A DNA stretch of 64,000 nucleotides, taken from positions 16,881 to 80,880 of the forward strand of contig CAYJFB010000010.1 of the NCBI GenBank assembly GCA_964369685.1, written 5' to 3'. Shown one piece after another: positions 8,905 through 17,323 of the stretch. The notes beneath the pieces were generated by a model that was not told the origin of the DNA, ran no database searches, and was given only the letters and a program-made list of their open reading frames with translations. The stretch's first letter is position 1; every line of letters begins with the position of its first letter. This DNA is from Avidesulfovibrio sp964369685. Lineage in GTDB: Bacteria > Desulfobacterota > Desulfovibrionia > Desulfovibrionales > Desulfovibrionaceae. Both the position numbers and the translations under genes were made by a program.

Positions 8905-10020
8905 GTGTCAAAATATTTACGTACTATACAAGTGATCAATGTGCGTTGGTTGAATGCCACGGCATGGTATGGACTTGAATTGGCACGGCTCCTCAATAAT
9001 GCAGGGCATGAAACCGCAGTTTTGGGATTGAGAAATACTGACTCCTTTCGTGCTGCACAAAGTATGGGCTTACATCCTCTTGCCTTCGATTTGAACACAA
9101 AAAATCCTTTTCAAATGGCTAAAATGATTATTGAGTTGGGACGTTTTGTGCGCGAGTTTCAACCTGATATTGTGAATTGTCATCGCGGTGAGGGATTTCT
9201 TTTTTGGGCTATGTTGAAAAAAATCTATGGTTTTACATTGATACGTACCAGAGGCGACCAACGTTTGCCGCGAAACAACATCCCCAATCGTCTGCTACAC
9301 ACACACGCTGCAGACGCCTTAATTGCAACCAATTCACGCATGGCAACACATTTTACAGAGCATTTTGGTATCGAATCATCCAAAGTGCATACCGTTTTTG
9401 GCGGTGTGGACAGAACACGTTTTGCCTTTAATACAAACAAACGCAACGAAATTCGTGCACACTTGGGCTTCACAGAAACATCGTGTGTGATCGGTTTGTT
9501 GGGGCGTTTTGATCGTGTCAAAGGTCAACGTGAACTCATCAATGCCGTAGCACGACTTGTTCAAGAAGGACGCAAACAAATTCAACTTGTGCTTTTAGGA
9601 TTCACAACCGCTTTGACACAAGACACTGTAAAACAGTGGATTAAAGATGCAAACATGGAGCAACACGTTACTGTCACCGGCAAAGTAGAAGATGTTTCGG
9701 CATATCTTTCGGCCTTGGATATTGGCGTGATCGCTTCGCTATGGTCAGAAACCATAGCCAGAGCGGCATTGGAAATCATGGCTTGTGAACGACCTTTGAT
9801 TTCAACAGCTGTCGGGGTAATGCCCGATTTGTTGCCGCCTGAGGCCTTGTGCGCTCCAAATGACGAAAAGGCTCTTGCCACGTTGTTAGCTCGTGCCGTC
9901 GACGACACGGCTTGGCGAAAGACACTGGTTGATTGGAATCAAACCCAAATGTCACGTTTGGACAGTCGACATTTTTTAGAACAAACACTTTGTATATACA
10001 ATAAAAATTATATAAAATAA
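8905..10020 (+). CDS. GT-B family 4 glycosyltransferase
   Basis: Retaining glycosyltransferase of the GT4 class, probably acting on lipopolysaccharide or another surface glycan; donor and acceptor cannot be told from sequence. N-terminal domain carries an acceptor-side pattern (NCHRGEGFLFW near residue 92); the C-terminal nucleotide-sugar domain holds GRFDRVKGQ near residue 200 and the E-x7-E region SETIARAALEIM near residue 285. GTG at 8905 is taken as start because AAGGAGG precedes it; the frame is open upstream to 8668 but that part is not conserved-looking. 371 aa. It stands alone between ftsZ and an outer membrane protein gene. Confidence 0.82.
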   Translation: MSKYLRTIQVINVRWLNATAWYGLELARLLNNAGHETAVLGLRNTDSFRAAQSMGLHPLAFDLNTKNPFQMAKMIIELGRFVREFQPDIVNCHRGEGFLFWAMLKKIYGFTLIRTRGDQRLPRNNIPNRLLHTHAADALIATNSRMATHFTEHFGIESSKVHTVFGGVDRTRFAFNTNKRNEIRAHLGFTETSCVIGLLGRFDRVKGQRELINAVARLVQEGRKQIQLVLLGFTTALTQDTVKQWIKDANMEQHVTVTGKVEDVSAYLSALDIGVIASLWSETIARAALEIMACERPLISTAVGVMPDLLPPEALCAPNDEKALATLLARAVDDTAWRKTLVDWNQTQMSRLDSRHFLEQTLCIYNKNYIK

Positions 10021-10213
10021 TGCATGCAACAGTACATTCTCATAATCTCCAACGCTTTTGACGCACAATAAGTGATTGACCTTTCTCCTTTCACAGGGAA
10101 AACAGTTGCTATTTTTGTCAACATCACGTAGATGTTAAACAAAAAATAAAAACAGTTGTATAAATTCTGGTTAGTTGTGAAGAGAGCCTATCATTCAATT
10201 AAGGGGATGTATT

Positions 10214-11566
10214 GTGCAAAAAATCTTTTGTTCTTTGTTTGTCTTTTTGGCTTGTTCGACATTTCCACTACCTGCTTTTGCACAAAATACATCTCATGTT
10301 CCCCACTCGACGACTCAACGAATTATTCATCAGAAAAAAGCAGAGGCCGCCGCATTTTTAAAAAATGAGCAATACAATGAGGCTTTTGAAGTATATAGCT
10401 ATTTATTGCGCGAAGATCCCACCGATGACATCATCAATCTGGGGTATGCGCGTGCAGCGGTGCGCAGCCAACGATTCGGCCATGCAGTCATGGCCTATGA
10501 ACGGCTGTTGGCAAACCACCCCGATGAGCCGCTTTTGCTCAAAGAGCTTGCCTATGCCTTACATATCCAAAACGACACACAACGCTCTGCCATGGAGCTA
10601 CAAAAAAATACTGCCAAAACGCCACAACAGAACACCGCGCTTCTCAATAAATGGGAAAAACAAAACCAACGCACAAACATTTCCGGACGCCTTCGTGGCG
10701 GTTTGCTCTATGACAGCAACGTTAACGGCGGCCCCGCGTCCAATACTGTTTCCTTGGGAGATTGGAAAAACCTTTCTTTGATTGACGGTAAAGCAGAAGA
10801 AAGTATGGCGGCCTACATGGGCGGACATGTAAACATGAGCCATCGTCTCGGTCTTGTCAGTCCATGGCATCTTGTTGGAAATTTTGATTTTTTTGCACGT
10901 TACAATATGAATGAACAGCTTGATAAGGTGGGTTTATCCAGTTCCGAGTGGGGTGCGCTGGCTATGGGAGTACGCCATTTGGGCACACACAATCTTTTTG
11001 AACTCAAAGCTCGAGCACAACTTTTTGATTACGCGTTTGAACAACAAGCGTTTTCCGTGGGGCCGCAAGTCAATATCATTTATGTCATCACCCCTACAAT
11101 ACAAACCATAACCAAAGCAGACATTGGACACCGTAGCTATTCGGAAAATCAAGGCTATGACGGTTGGTATACCTCAGCTGGCCAATACATGCGTTTTTTT
11201 GTGGGTAGCGACAAACACCATTTCACAATCGGCGGACGATATATAGGTAGCGGAACCAAAGAGCACCGCTATGCCTATGACGGCTTTGAAACAAGCCTCA
11301 CGTTTACATTCAATATGCCCTATAATAACATTTCTATGAGCCCAAGTATTTATTATAGCGGTAAATATTACCATGGCACCGCCACCACACTTGAAACAGA
11401 ACACAGACGTGATCATCGTTTAACACTTGGTTTGGCGCTGACAATCCCTATTCGTGAATATTGGCAAATGAATCTCGGCTATCAATATGCGCGTAACTTT
11501 TCAAACAGCGAACTGTATGACTATGACCGTCACCTCACAACCATGGGAATTTCTTGGCTATTTTAG
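10214..11566 (+). CDS. TPR plus beta-barrel outer membrane protein, Slam/DUF560-like
   Basis: A 23-residue signal peptide (ending PAFA before QNTSH) precedes a TPR region (about 40-140) and a C-terminal half rich in alternating aromatic/polar beta strands that ends in WLF, a terminal Phe typical of BAM-inserted barrels. This layout, periplasmic TPR followed by a roughly 14-strand barrel, matches surface lipoprotein assembly modulators (Slam, DUF560), which move lipoproteins or haemophores to the cell surface. GTG at 10214 follows AAGGGG; the nearby ATG is out of frame. No obvious client lipoprotein gene sits next to it, so the function remains an inference. Confidence 0.7.
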   Translation: MQKIFCSLFVFLACSTFPLPAFAQNTSHVPHSTTQRIIHQKKAEAAAFLKNEQYNEAFEVYSYLLREDPTDDIINLGYARAAVRSQRFGHAVMAYERLLANHPDEPLLLKELAYALHIQNDTQRSAMELQKNTAKTPQQNTALLNKWEKQNQRTNISGRLRGGLLYDSNVNGGPASNTVSLGDWKNLSLIDGKAEESMAAYMGGHVNMSHRLGLVSPWHLVGNFDFFARYNMNEQLDKVGLSSSEWGALAMGVRHLGTHNLFELKARAQLFDYAFEQQAFSVGPQVNIIYVITPTIQTITKADIGHRSYSENQGYDGWYTSAGQYMRFFVGSDKHHFTIGGRYIGSGTKEHRYAYDGFETSLTFTFNMPYNNISMSPSIYYSGKYYHGTATTLETEHRRDHRLTLGLALTIPIREYWQMNLGYQYARNFSNSELYDYDRHLTTMGISWLF

Positions 11567-11643
11567 GTGATCTATCACATAAAAATGCATTTTTCTTTTA
11601 CTCAGACAGATGTATGGCAACGGCTAATGTTTTTTTATGTTCA

Positions 11644-11672
11644 ATGTGTACAAAAACAGCTGATGTGTACAA
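11644..11672. promoter_or_regulatory. Direct repeats upstream of the exonuclease III gene
   Basis: ATGTGTACAA occurs twice, at 11644-11653 and 11663-11672, with 19 bases from start to start (about two helical turns) and a partly palindromic TGTACA core. It lies 40 bases before the xth start and could be a dimer or tetramer operator. No regulator is identified. Confidence 0.35.
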
Positions 11673-11712
11673 TAAAGGCTTCCGAGAAATAAAAAAACGT
11701 GAAGGATCCACA

Positions 11713-12510
11713 ATGAAATGTGTTTCATGGAATGTGAACGGTTTTCGTGCCATGAGTGCCAAACCTGAATGGGATTGGTTTAAAAACACAACCGCAGACA
11801 TCGTGGCTTTGCAAGAAGTCAAAGTTGATGCCGAGCAATTGGAAGAACATCAACGTACCCCCGAAGGCTGGCAGAGTTTCTGGCTTTCCGGAACGGGCAA
11901 AAAAGGCTACTCGGGTGTGGCTGTATTTGTACGTGACGCTTTGGCGCAATACGCCAAAGAACAAGGCGAACTTGAAGTTGTGCGAGAATTGCCTGTTGCG
12001 GACTTGGCTACAGAAGGACGTTTATTACAGCTTTCGTTGCCTGATTGCTATTTTTTTGGTGTATATTTTCCAAACGGTTCAAAAGATGAAACACGATTAG
12101 CCTACAAAATGGCCTACTATGAAGCCTTTTTGGAACATGTGCAAACGTTAAGACAAAAAAAACCGATAGTGGTCTGCGGCGATTTCAATACCGCACACAC
12201 TGCCATTGACCTCGCCAGACCAAAAGCCAACGTGGGCACATCGGGTTTTTTACCTGAAGAACGTGCGTTTATGGATCGTTTTGTGGCTGCGGGATATGTT
12301 GACACCTTTCGTCTTGTCCATGGCAACATGCCAGACATGTATACATGGTGGTCATATAAACAACGCGCTCGAGAAAACAATGTCGGTTGGCGGATTGATT
12401 ATTTTTTTGTTTCTGAAGAATTGGTACCGAAAGTGCGTGATGCATGGATAGAAAACCGTGTATTGGGTTCCGATCATTGTCCTGTCGGTTTGGAGTTGGA
12501 TTGTGCTTGA
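11713..12510 (+). CDS. xth: Exonuclease III / AP endonuclease
   Basis: EEP-superfamily, Mg-dependent nuclease for base excision repair: cuts 5' of abasic sites and removes 3' blocking groups. Hallmarks are WNVNGFRA at residue 5, LQEVK with the metal-binding Glu near residue 34, GDFNTAH near residue 157, and the C-terminal catalytic SDHCPV motif. The ATG at 11713 has GAAGGA upstream. Its last eight bases overlap the GTG start of the Xer recombinase, so the two are probably cotranscribed. 265 aa is normal. Confidence 0.93.
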   Translation: MKCVSWNVNGFRAMSAKPEWDWFKNTTADIVALQEVKVDAEQLEEHQRTPEGWQSFWLSGTGKKGYSGVAVFVRDALAQYAKEQGELEVVRELPVADLATEGRLLQLSLPDCYFFGVYFPNGSKDETRLAYKMAYYEAFLEHVQTLRQKKPIVVCGDFNTAHTAIDLARPKANVGTSGFLPEERAFMDRFVAAGYVDTFRLVHGNMPDMYTWWSYKQRARENNVGWRIDYFFVSEELVPKVRDAWIENRVLGSDHCPVGLELDCA

Positions 12511-13447
12511 AAATGATGGAGTATTCTTTCCTACCGCTGCTGCCGTACGTTGGTTGCGTTCGTTGATTGTGTTACGCGGCTTATCCACAAACACCGCTGC
12601 CGCATACGGACAAGATCTGGATGCATTTAAAAGTTTTTTGGAAACACTGGAGACCTCTTTTGATCGTATGAATGATCAAAAGATTTTACTGTTTACAGTA
12701 TGGTTGAGACAACGCGGAGACAGCAGCAGAACCTTGGCTCGGCGTTTTTCCGGCATCCGTCGGTTTTATGATTGGTGCGAAGAAGAAGGACTAATACAAG
12801 GCAATCCTTTTGCTTTGGCAGAAAGCCCAAAACAAGCTCTTGTGTTGCCCGAAGTGCTTTCAAAAGCAGAAATGAAACACTTGCTGACAGAGCCTGAACG
12901 TTCCGCGACTTCAACCAAATTGGCTCATCGTGACGGAACGATGCTTGAGTTGCTCTATGCTGCAGGATTGCGAGTTTCCGAGCTTATTGGTTTGCGCCCG
13001 GGAGACATAGACACTCAGCAAGGTGTCATCCGTGTTTTTGGCAAAGGACAAAAAGAACGCCTCATTCCACTCTATACACAAGCAATCACACGTTTAGAAT
13101 ATTACCTTCAGTATGTGCGTTCAGATTTTTATCCGACAACGGAACAACTTTTTTTGAACCGTTCAGGTAACGGATTAACAAGACAAGGTGTTTGGAAAAT
13201 CATCAAACGTTATGCCATGCAAGCCGGAATCACAAAAAATATATCACCACACACGTTTCGACATTCTTTTGCAACACATCTGCTTGAAGGCGGTGCAGAC
13301 TTGCGTTCTTTGCAACTCCTTCTCGGACATGCAGACATGAGTGCAACAGAACTCTACACGCATCTACAAACACAACATTTGCACCATGTCCACCAAACGT
13401 GTCATCCCCGTGCCGTCTTACATGAAGAACGTACTCTTGGCGAATGA
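12503..13447 (+). CDS. Xer-type tyrosine recombinase (XerC/XerD)
   Basis: Site-specific recombinase that resolves chromosome dimers at dif. The N-terminal SAM-like core-binding domain (about 10-95) is followed by the catalytic domain with Arg in AAGLRVSELIGL, Lys in GKGQKERLIPL, HTFRHSFATHLL, LLGHADMS and the nucleophile Tyr in ELYTHL near residue 290. All five catalytic positions are present. GTG at 12503 is preferred (TTGGAG upstream, overlap with xth); an earlier in-frame ATG at 12458 lies within xth. I cannot decide between XerC and XerD, or a single-Xer system, from this gene alone. Confidence 0.88.
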   Translation: MLENDGVFFPTAAAVRWLRSLIVLRGLSTNTAAAYGQDLDAFKSFLETLETSFDRMNDQKILLFTVWLRQRGDSSRTLARRFSGIRRFYDWCEEEGLIQGNPFALAESPKQALVLPEVLSKAEMKHLLTEPERSATSTKLAHRDGTMLELLYAAGLRVSELIGLRPGDIDTQQGVIRVFGKGQKERLIPLYTQAITRLEYYLQYVRSDFYPTTEQLFLNRSGNGLTRQGVWKIIKRYAMQAGITKNISPHTFRHSFATHLLEGGADLRSLQLLLGHADMSATELYTHLQTQHLHHVHQTCHPRAVLHEERTLGE

Positions 13448-13452
13448 ACCAT

Positions 13453-13573
13453 GAACAGCATCTGGACACATGTGCTGTTCTGGCCTATAATTAGAGTATA
13501 TGTTTTGTCTTAAGGTCGTTGTGTTTTGATGTATTGTGTGGGAACTTAAGCGTGTACGCCTTACTTCGAGTTC
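13453..13573. other. Two small hairpins between xer and cheV
   Basis: An 8-bp perfect stem (GAACAGCA 13453-13460 with TGCTGTTC 13473-13480) lies just after the xer stop. A second stem (GAACT 13542-13546 with AGTTC 13569-13573, inner GCGT / ACGC) lies before cheV. Neither has a T-run, so they are possible RNA structures rather than confirmed terminators. Confidence 0.35.
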
Positions 13574-13640
13574 TGCCACTGTGTAACGCCGGGCTCATTT
13601 GAGTATGAGTATGAATCATTTAAATCAAAGATGAGTTGCC

Positions 13641-14591
13641 ATGTCACACTCGCAAATTCTCCTTGAAACAGGCACAAATGAACTTGAAATCATTGAATTT
13701 TATATTGATGAACCCGACTATCGGGGACATTACGGCATCAACGTTGCAAAAGTCGTTGAAATTACACGAGATCAACCTGTGACAGCCATGCCGCAAATGC
13801 GTCATCCTGCAGTTTTGGGTGCTTTTGCACACCGCAATGGACGCATCGTTCCACTCATTGACTTGGCTTTGTATATCGGTGCCACCCCAACAGACTCTTC
13901 TGAACGTAAAATCATCATTACTGAATTTAATACAGTCACCACCAGTTTTTTGGTTGCCGGCGTCAACCGGATCCATCGTTTAAGTTGGACAGATGTTGAA
14001 CCGCCGGATCGCTTTTTACAGCAAATCACATGCAGTTCCATTACGGGCGTGATCAAGCTTGACGGACGTGCCGTTTTTTTACTTGATCTTGAAGCTATTG
14101 TAGCAGATTTACATCCTGAATTGGCAATCCGCATGAACAATATCATGCTGGAAAGCCATTCAAATATCAAAGGCCTTTGTCGTATTCTGCACGCTGACGA
14201 TTCAAGCAGTATTCGTAAACTCGTTTTTCACGAATTGGAAAAAACAGGCCTTTTTGATCTGCAACAAGCAGGAGACGGTCAGGACGCGTGGAACAGATTG
14301 TGTGCATACCGTGATGAAGCTGTGGAAAAAGGCTTGCCAATTACCGATTTTCTGCATGGGGTGATCACCGATATTGAAATGCCCAATTTGGACGGCTTGA
14401 CACTGTGTAAACAAATCAAAGAAGATCCTGTGCTGAAGGCTTTGCCTGTGGCTATTTTTTCATCCATGGTCAACGAAAGTTTATTGATTAAGGCACAAAA
14501 TGTCGGTGCAGACGTGGGTTTTGCAAAACCGGACTTGCAAACATTGAGTGACACCATGTTGAAACTTGTCGATAAAAAATTAAATACATAA
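13641..14591 (+). CDS. cheV: CheV chemotaxis coupling protein (CheW + receiver)
   Basis: Links chemoreceptors to CheA and adjusts signalling through its own phosphorylation. An N-terminal CheW-like domain (about 15-160, with FAHRNGRIVPLIDL) is joined to a receiver domain (about 180-310) that keeps the acidic pair in HADDSS, phospho-acceptor Asp in ITDIEMPNLDG and Lys in FAKPDL, so it should be phosphorylatable. The ATG at 13641 starts the protein; 316 aa is usual for CheV. No other chemotaxis genes lie nearby. Confidence 0.93.
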   Translation: MSHSQILLETGTNELEIIEFYIDEPDYRGHYGINVAKVVEITRDQPVTAMPQMRHPAVLGAFAHRNGRIVPLIDLALYIGATPTDSSERKIIITEFNTVTTSFLVAGVNRIHRLSWTDVEPPDRFLQQITCSSITGVIKLDGRAVFLLDLEAIVADLHPELAIRMNNIMLESHSNIKGLCRILHADDSSSIRKLVFHELEKTGLFDLQQAGDGQDAWNRLCAYRDEAVEKGLPITDFLHGVITDIEMPNLDGLTLCKQIKEDPVLKALPVAIFSSMVNESLLIKAQNVGADVGFAKPDLQTLSDTMLKLVDKKLNT

Positions 14592-14610
14592 TTTGAACAC
14601 TGCATATATT

Positions 14611-15459
14611 ATGATGTCTGAAAAAATAGGAATTATCGCCGGTAGCGGACAGTTTCCTCGTTTGATCGCGCGGCAAGCACGGAAAAATGGTTTTGGAGTT
14701 GCCATTTGTGGTTTTTATGCCAATGCTGATCCTGATTTGGCTCAGGAATGCGATGCTTTTACGTTATTGCATTTGGGGCAACTCAAAAAAATGTTGGATT
14801 TTTTCCATGATGCCGGTGTCAAACGACTTTGTTTGGCAGGAGCAATCAGTAAACCAAAAGCCTTGGATTTACGGCCTGATTTGCGTGTCACGCGACTTTT
14901 GTTTTCACTGCGCACAAAAGGTGATGACGCTATTTTGCGTGCCTTCATGACTGAATTGGAGAGCGAAGGATTTATGGTTGTCAATCCGGCGGATCTGGTG
15001 CCTGATTTGCGTGCACCTGCGGGGATTCTCGGTGCTGTAAAGCCTTCTGATATCATACGCGCCAATGTGACATATGGTTGGCCCATTGCGGTGAGTATCG
15101 GGCGTTTTGATATTGGGCAAGGCTTGGTTGTGCGCGAAAACATGGTTATGGCTGTTGAATGTTTGGAAGGTACAGATGCCATGTTGTGTCGAGGTGCGGA
15201 ACTTGGCGGCAAGGGGTGTGTTGCATTGAAAACGGTCAAACCAAAACAAGACATGCGCGCCGATTTACCCAGTATTGGCTTACAAACCATTCAACAACTC
15301 ACGACATTGCACTATGCGGCGTTGGTGATTGAAGCCGATTCAACACTGTTTTTTGATCGTGAGGCAAGCATCGCACTTGCCGATCAACATAATTTATGCC
15401 TTTGGGCATTGACGCGTGCAGACATTGAAACGCTGTGTGCCGAAAAATACATGGATTGA
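14611..15459 (+). CDS. lpxI: LpxI, UDP-2,3-diacylglucosamine pyrophosphatase
   Basis: Mg-dependent hydrolase of lipid A synthesis, replacing LpxH in many alpha- and deltaproteobacteria: UDP-2,3-diacyl-GlcN gives lipid X plus UMP. The protein begins KIGIIAGSGQFPRLIA, the family signature, and carries the conserved stretch GGKGCVALKTVKPKQDMRADLPSIG near residues 190-215. Two adjacent ATG codons (14611, 14614) and a TTG at 14593 are possible starts; none has a good ribosome binding site. It starts 19 bases after cheV. LpxK, the next-but-one pathway enzyme, is encoded 560 bases further on. Confidence 0.9.
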   Translation: MMSEKIGIIAGSGQFPRLIARQARKNGFGVAICGFYANADPDLAQECDAFTLLHLGQLKKMLDFFHDAGVKRLCLAGAISKPKALDLRPDLRVTRLLFSLRTKGDDAILRAFMTELESEGFMVVNPADLVPDLRAPAGILGAVKPSDIIRANVTYGWPIAVSIGRFDIGQGLVVRENMVMAVECLEGTDAMLCRGAELGGKGCVALKTVKPKQDMRADLPSIGLQTIQQLTTLHYAALVIEADSTLFFDREASIALADQHNLCLWALTRADIETLCAEKYMD

Positions 15460-15460
15460 T

Positions 15461-15508
15461 AGGCAAGTCACGAAAAAAAACTTTTTGTTTCTCATGACTT
15501 GCCTTTTT
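15461..15508 (+). terminator. Intrinsic terminator after lpxI
   Basis: A 10-bp perfect stem (AGGCAAGTCA 15461-15470 with TGACTTGCCT 15495-15504) with an A/T-rich loop is followed by a T-run to 15508. It begins one base after the lpxI stop codon. This is a conventional Rho-independent form. Confidence 0.8.
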
Positions 15509-15569
15509 ACGGTAAAAAGGCTACATACCCTTTTCATGTTTATGCCATAAATGTTTGTACGCTTTGTGG

Positions 15570-15598
15570 TTGACAGCTTGTCATTTTTTGAATCTATT
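15570..15598 (+). promoter_or_regulatory. Sigma-70 type promoter for rpmB
   Basis: TTGACA at 15570-15575, a 17-base spacer, then TCTATT at 15593-15598, about 20 bases before the L28 start. The -35 hexamer begins a small inverted repeat (TGACA / TGTCA around GCT), which could be a regulatory site. The -10 match is only moderate. Confidence 0.5.
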
Positions 15599-15618
15599 TG
15601 AAATATATGGAGAATACC

Positions 15619-15828
15619 ATGTCTAAAGAATGTGCAATGTGTGGTAAACACCCCCAAACCGGTCACCATGTGAGCCACTCAAACATCAAAACAAACCGTC
15701 GTTTCAACCCCAATTTACAAAACGTACGCCACCAATTTGCAAACGGTGAAGTACGCACCATCAGTGTTTGCACCCGTTGCTTGCGTTCCGGCTTGGTTAC
15801 AAAACCGCTTGTGCGCAAAGTAGACTAG
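15619..15828 (+). CDS. rpmB: Ribosomal protein L28 (bL28), zinc-binding form
   Basis: 69-residue large-subunit ribosomal protein. Sequence pattern KHPQTGHHVSHS and RRFNPNLQ is typical of bL28. Two CxxC pairs (residues 5-8 and 53-56) show the C+ form that binds zinc; many bacteria swap to a C- form under zinc limitation. The ATG at 15619 follows TGGAGA. The gene has its own promoter and stands alone between the two lipid A genes. Confidence 0.96.
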   Translation: MSKECAMCGKHPQTGHHVSHSNIKTNRRFNPNLQNVRHQFANGEVRTISVCTRCLRSGLVTKPLVRKVD

Positions 15829-15852
15829 AGCTATTTACAATTGACTTTTCTG

Positions 15853-15879
15853 TTTTTCTGGGTGGGCTTCCATCCCCCC
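15853..15879 (+). other. T-run followed by hairpin 3' of rpmB
   Basis: Five T (15853-15857) precede a G-rich/C-rich stem (GGGTGGG 15860-15866 with CCCCCC 15874-15879). Same order, T-run first, as at the ends of ftsZ, hisC, argG, rpoC and glmS. Confidence 0.5.
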
Positions 15880-15892
15880 TGCCCCCTTGATT

Positions 15893-15926
15893 CTGCGGCG
15901 CAAGAAGCATGCTTCTTGCGCCGCAG
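15893..15926. repeat. Perfect 34-bp palindrome
   Basis: 17-base arms are exact reverse complements with no loop (centre CATG at 15908-15911), GC-rich. It lies between the rpmB hairpin and lpxK, 67 bases downstream of the stop of rpmB. It may form an RNA hairpin that stops transcription into lpxK, or a cruciform. Confidence 0.9.
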
Positions 15927-16018
15927 TTCAAGCGCTCTGAGATTCTTTTTCTAAACAATATTGTTTACCCCGGTGAGCCTTTTAAAAACGCTTGCGCCAT
16001 AGAAGAAAAGGTGCGCTA

Positions 16019-17098
16019 ATGAATGCGATGCATATACAAAAGCGTTTAAAGCCGTTATTATCTCCTTTGGGACATGCCTACGGTTTTGCCTTAAAACTGC
16101 GACGCAAGGCTTGGGAATCAGGACTGTGTACACCTTTTCGTACACCATGCCCTTGTGTTTCCGTCGGTAATATATCTTGGGGCGGCACAGGCAAAACACC
16201 TGTTGTCGATTGGCTCTTGCAGTGGTTGACGGAGCGTCATGAAAAAGGTGCTGTCCTCACACGAGGCTACAAGGCCTGTCCAGACAGCGTGCCCTTTTTG
16301 GTTACGGCTCATGATTCGCCAACGAAAGTAGGGGATGAACCCCTTATGCTGGCTTTAAAACACCCACAAGCGTCTATTCTTGTCGATCCCAAACGTACAC
16401 GTTCTGCGACGTTTGCTTTAGCGACGTTACAACCCGACTGTCTCATCTTGGATGACGGCTTTCAACATCTGGCCGTTGCACGCGATTGCGATCTGGTCTT
16501 ACTCCATCCTGACGATTTACAGTCTCAATGGCAAAATTGTCTGCCTGCCGGATCATGGCGTGAAAGTGCCGACGCGTTACACCGCGCGACAGCGTTTTTA
16601 ATTAAATCAGACACTCACGTTTTTAAAAAACTTCAGCCGCTCATCGAACAACGCTTGGCAGTCTTTAACAAACCCGTTTTTTCATTCACATTACGTCCTC
16701 TCGGCCTTTGTCACTTGCACGAATTACAGCCTACAACTTTTTTGCCTGCCGAAACGATTTCTGCAGACTACGCCTTTGTCAGCGGTATCGGCGATCCCTC
16801 TCAGGCCTTGGCAAGCATAACACGTTTTATGGGACGCCCCCCCACTCGACACCTCTTTTTCCCCGACCACCACGCCTATACAATTGAAGAAAGCACAATC
16901 CTTGCGTCACTGAATATACCTTTCGTGTGTACGGCAAAAGATGCTGTCAAGTTACGCGGCATCCTTCCTGTTTCAGCGCGTGCTTGGGTTTTTGAAGTCG
17001 AAACATGTTTTGAAAACTTTTTGTGGACAAAAAAAAATTTCTCGGTTTGGTGGGAAACTCACTACTCTGCAATGAAAGATCAAAAATACAGTTTCTGA
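16019..17098 (+). CDS. lpxK: LpxK, tetraacyldisaccharide 4'-kinase
   Basis: Inner membrane associated P-loop kinase that phosphorylates the 4' position of the lipid A disaccharide to give lipid IVA. Walker A GGTGKTP follows SVGNISW near residue 55, the LpxK landmark; LDDGFQHL near residue 150 holds the catalytic acidic pair. The N-terminal hydrophobic helix expected for membrane association is short. The ATG at 16019 has AAAAGG upstream, and an alternative in-frame start at 15992 lacks one. 359 aa is normal. Confidence 0.95.
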   Translation: MNAMHIQKRLKPLLSPLGHAYGFALKLRRKAWESGLCTPFRTPCPCVSVGNISWGGTGKTPVVDWLLQWLTERHEKGAVLTRGYKACPDSVPFLVTAHDSPTKVGDEPLMLALKHPQASILVDPKRTRSATFALATLQPDCLILDDGFQHLAVARDCDLVLLHPDDLQSQWQNCLPAGSWRESADALHRATAFLIKSDTHVFKKLQPLIEQRLAVFNKPVFSFTLRPLGLCHLHELQPTTFLPAETISADYAFVSGIGDPSQALASITRFMGRPPTRHLFFPDHHAYTIEESTILASLNIPFVCTAKDAVKLRGILPVSARAWVFEVETCFENFLWTKKNFSVWWETHYSAMKDQKYSF

Positions 17099-17109
17099 AT
17101 TATTGACGC

Positions 17110-17293
17110 GCAGGTTGCTTGCCTCTCATTGTGCCCTATGGTATACATATAGATGGCGCAGGATACATATCCTGTCTTGGTAGGCAAAGCTTGCTTCGGT
17201 TTTGTCTTTATTTTCTTTATTCAACTCACTGACGAAAGACGACTGTAAAAAACACGAACAGAGCCGTTGCAAAGCTCGCACAGCTCTTTTTTT
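17110..17293 (+). other. Structured leader with terminator-like end before the receiver-TPR gene
   Basis: Several pairing segments occur between lpxK and the next gene. CAGGAT / ATCCTG forms a perfect 6-bp stem around 17170, enclosed by GCTTGCC / GGCAAAGC arms. AGAGC (17260-17264) can pair with GCTCT (17283-17287) just before seven T (17287-17293), or its GAGC can pair with GCTC at 17274-17277 instead. The two exclusive foldings resemble an attenuator, but this is weak evidence. Confidence 0.3.
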
Positions 17294-17323
17294 ACGGCAA
17301 TAACCCAATATGGAATCGCATCT

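Noticed and set aside
17099..17323. tRNA-like folding between lpxK and the receiver-TPR gene
   Set aside because: No T-loop consensus, anticodon arm or acceptor stem can be assembled; only unrelated short stems are present.
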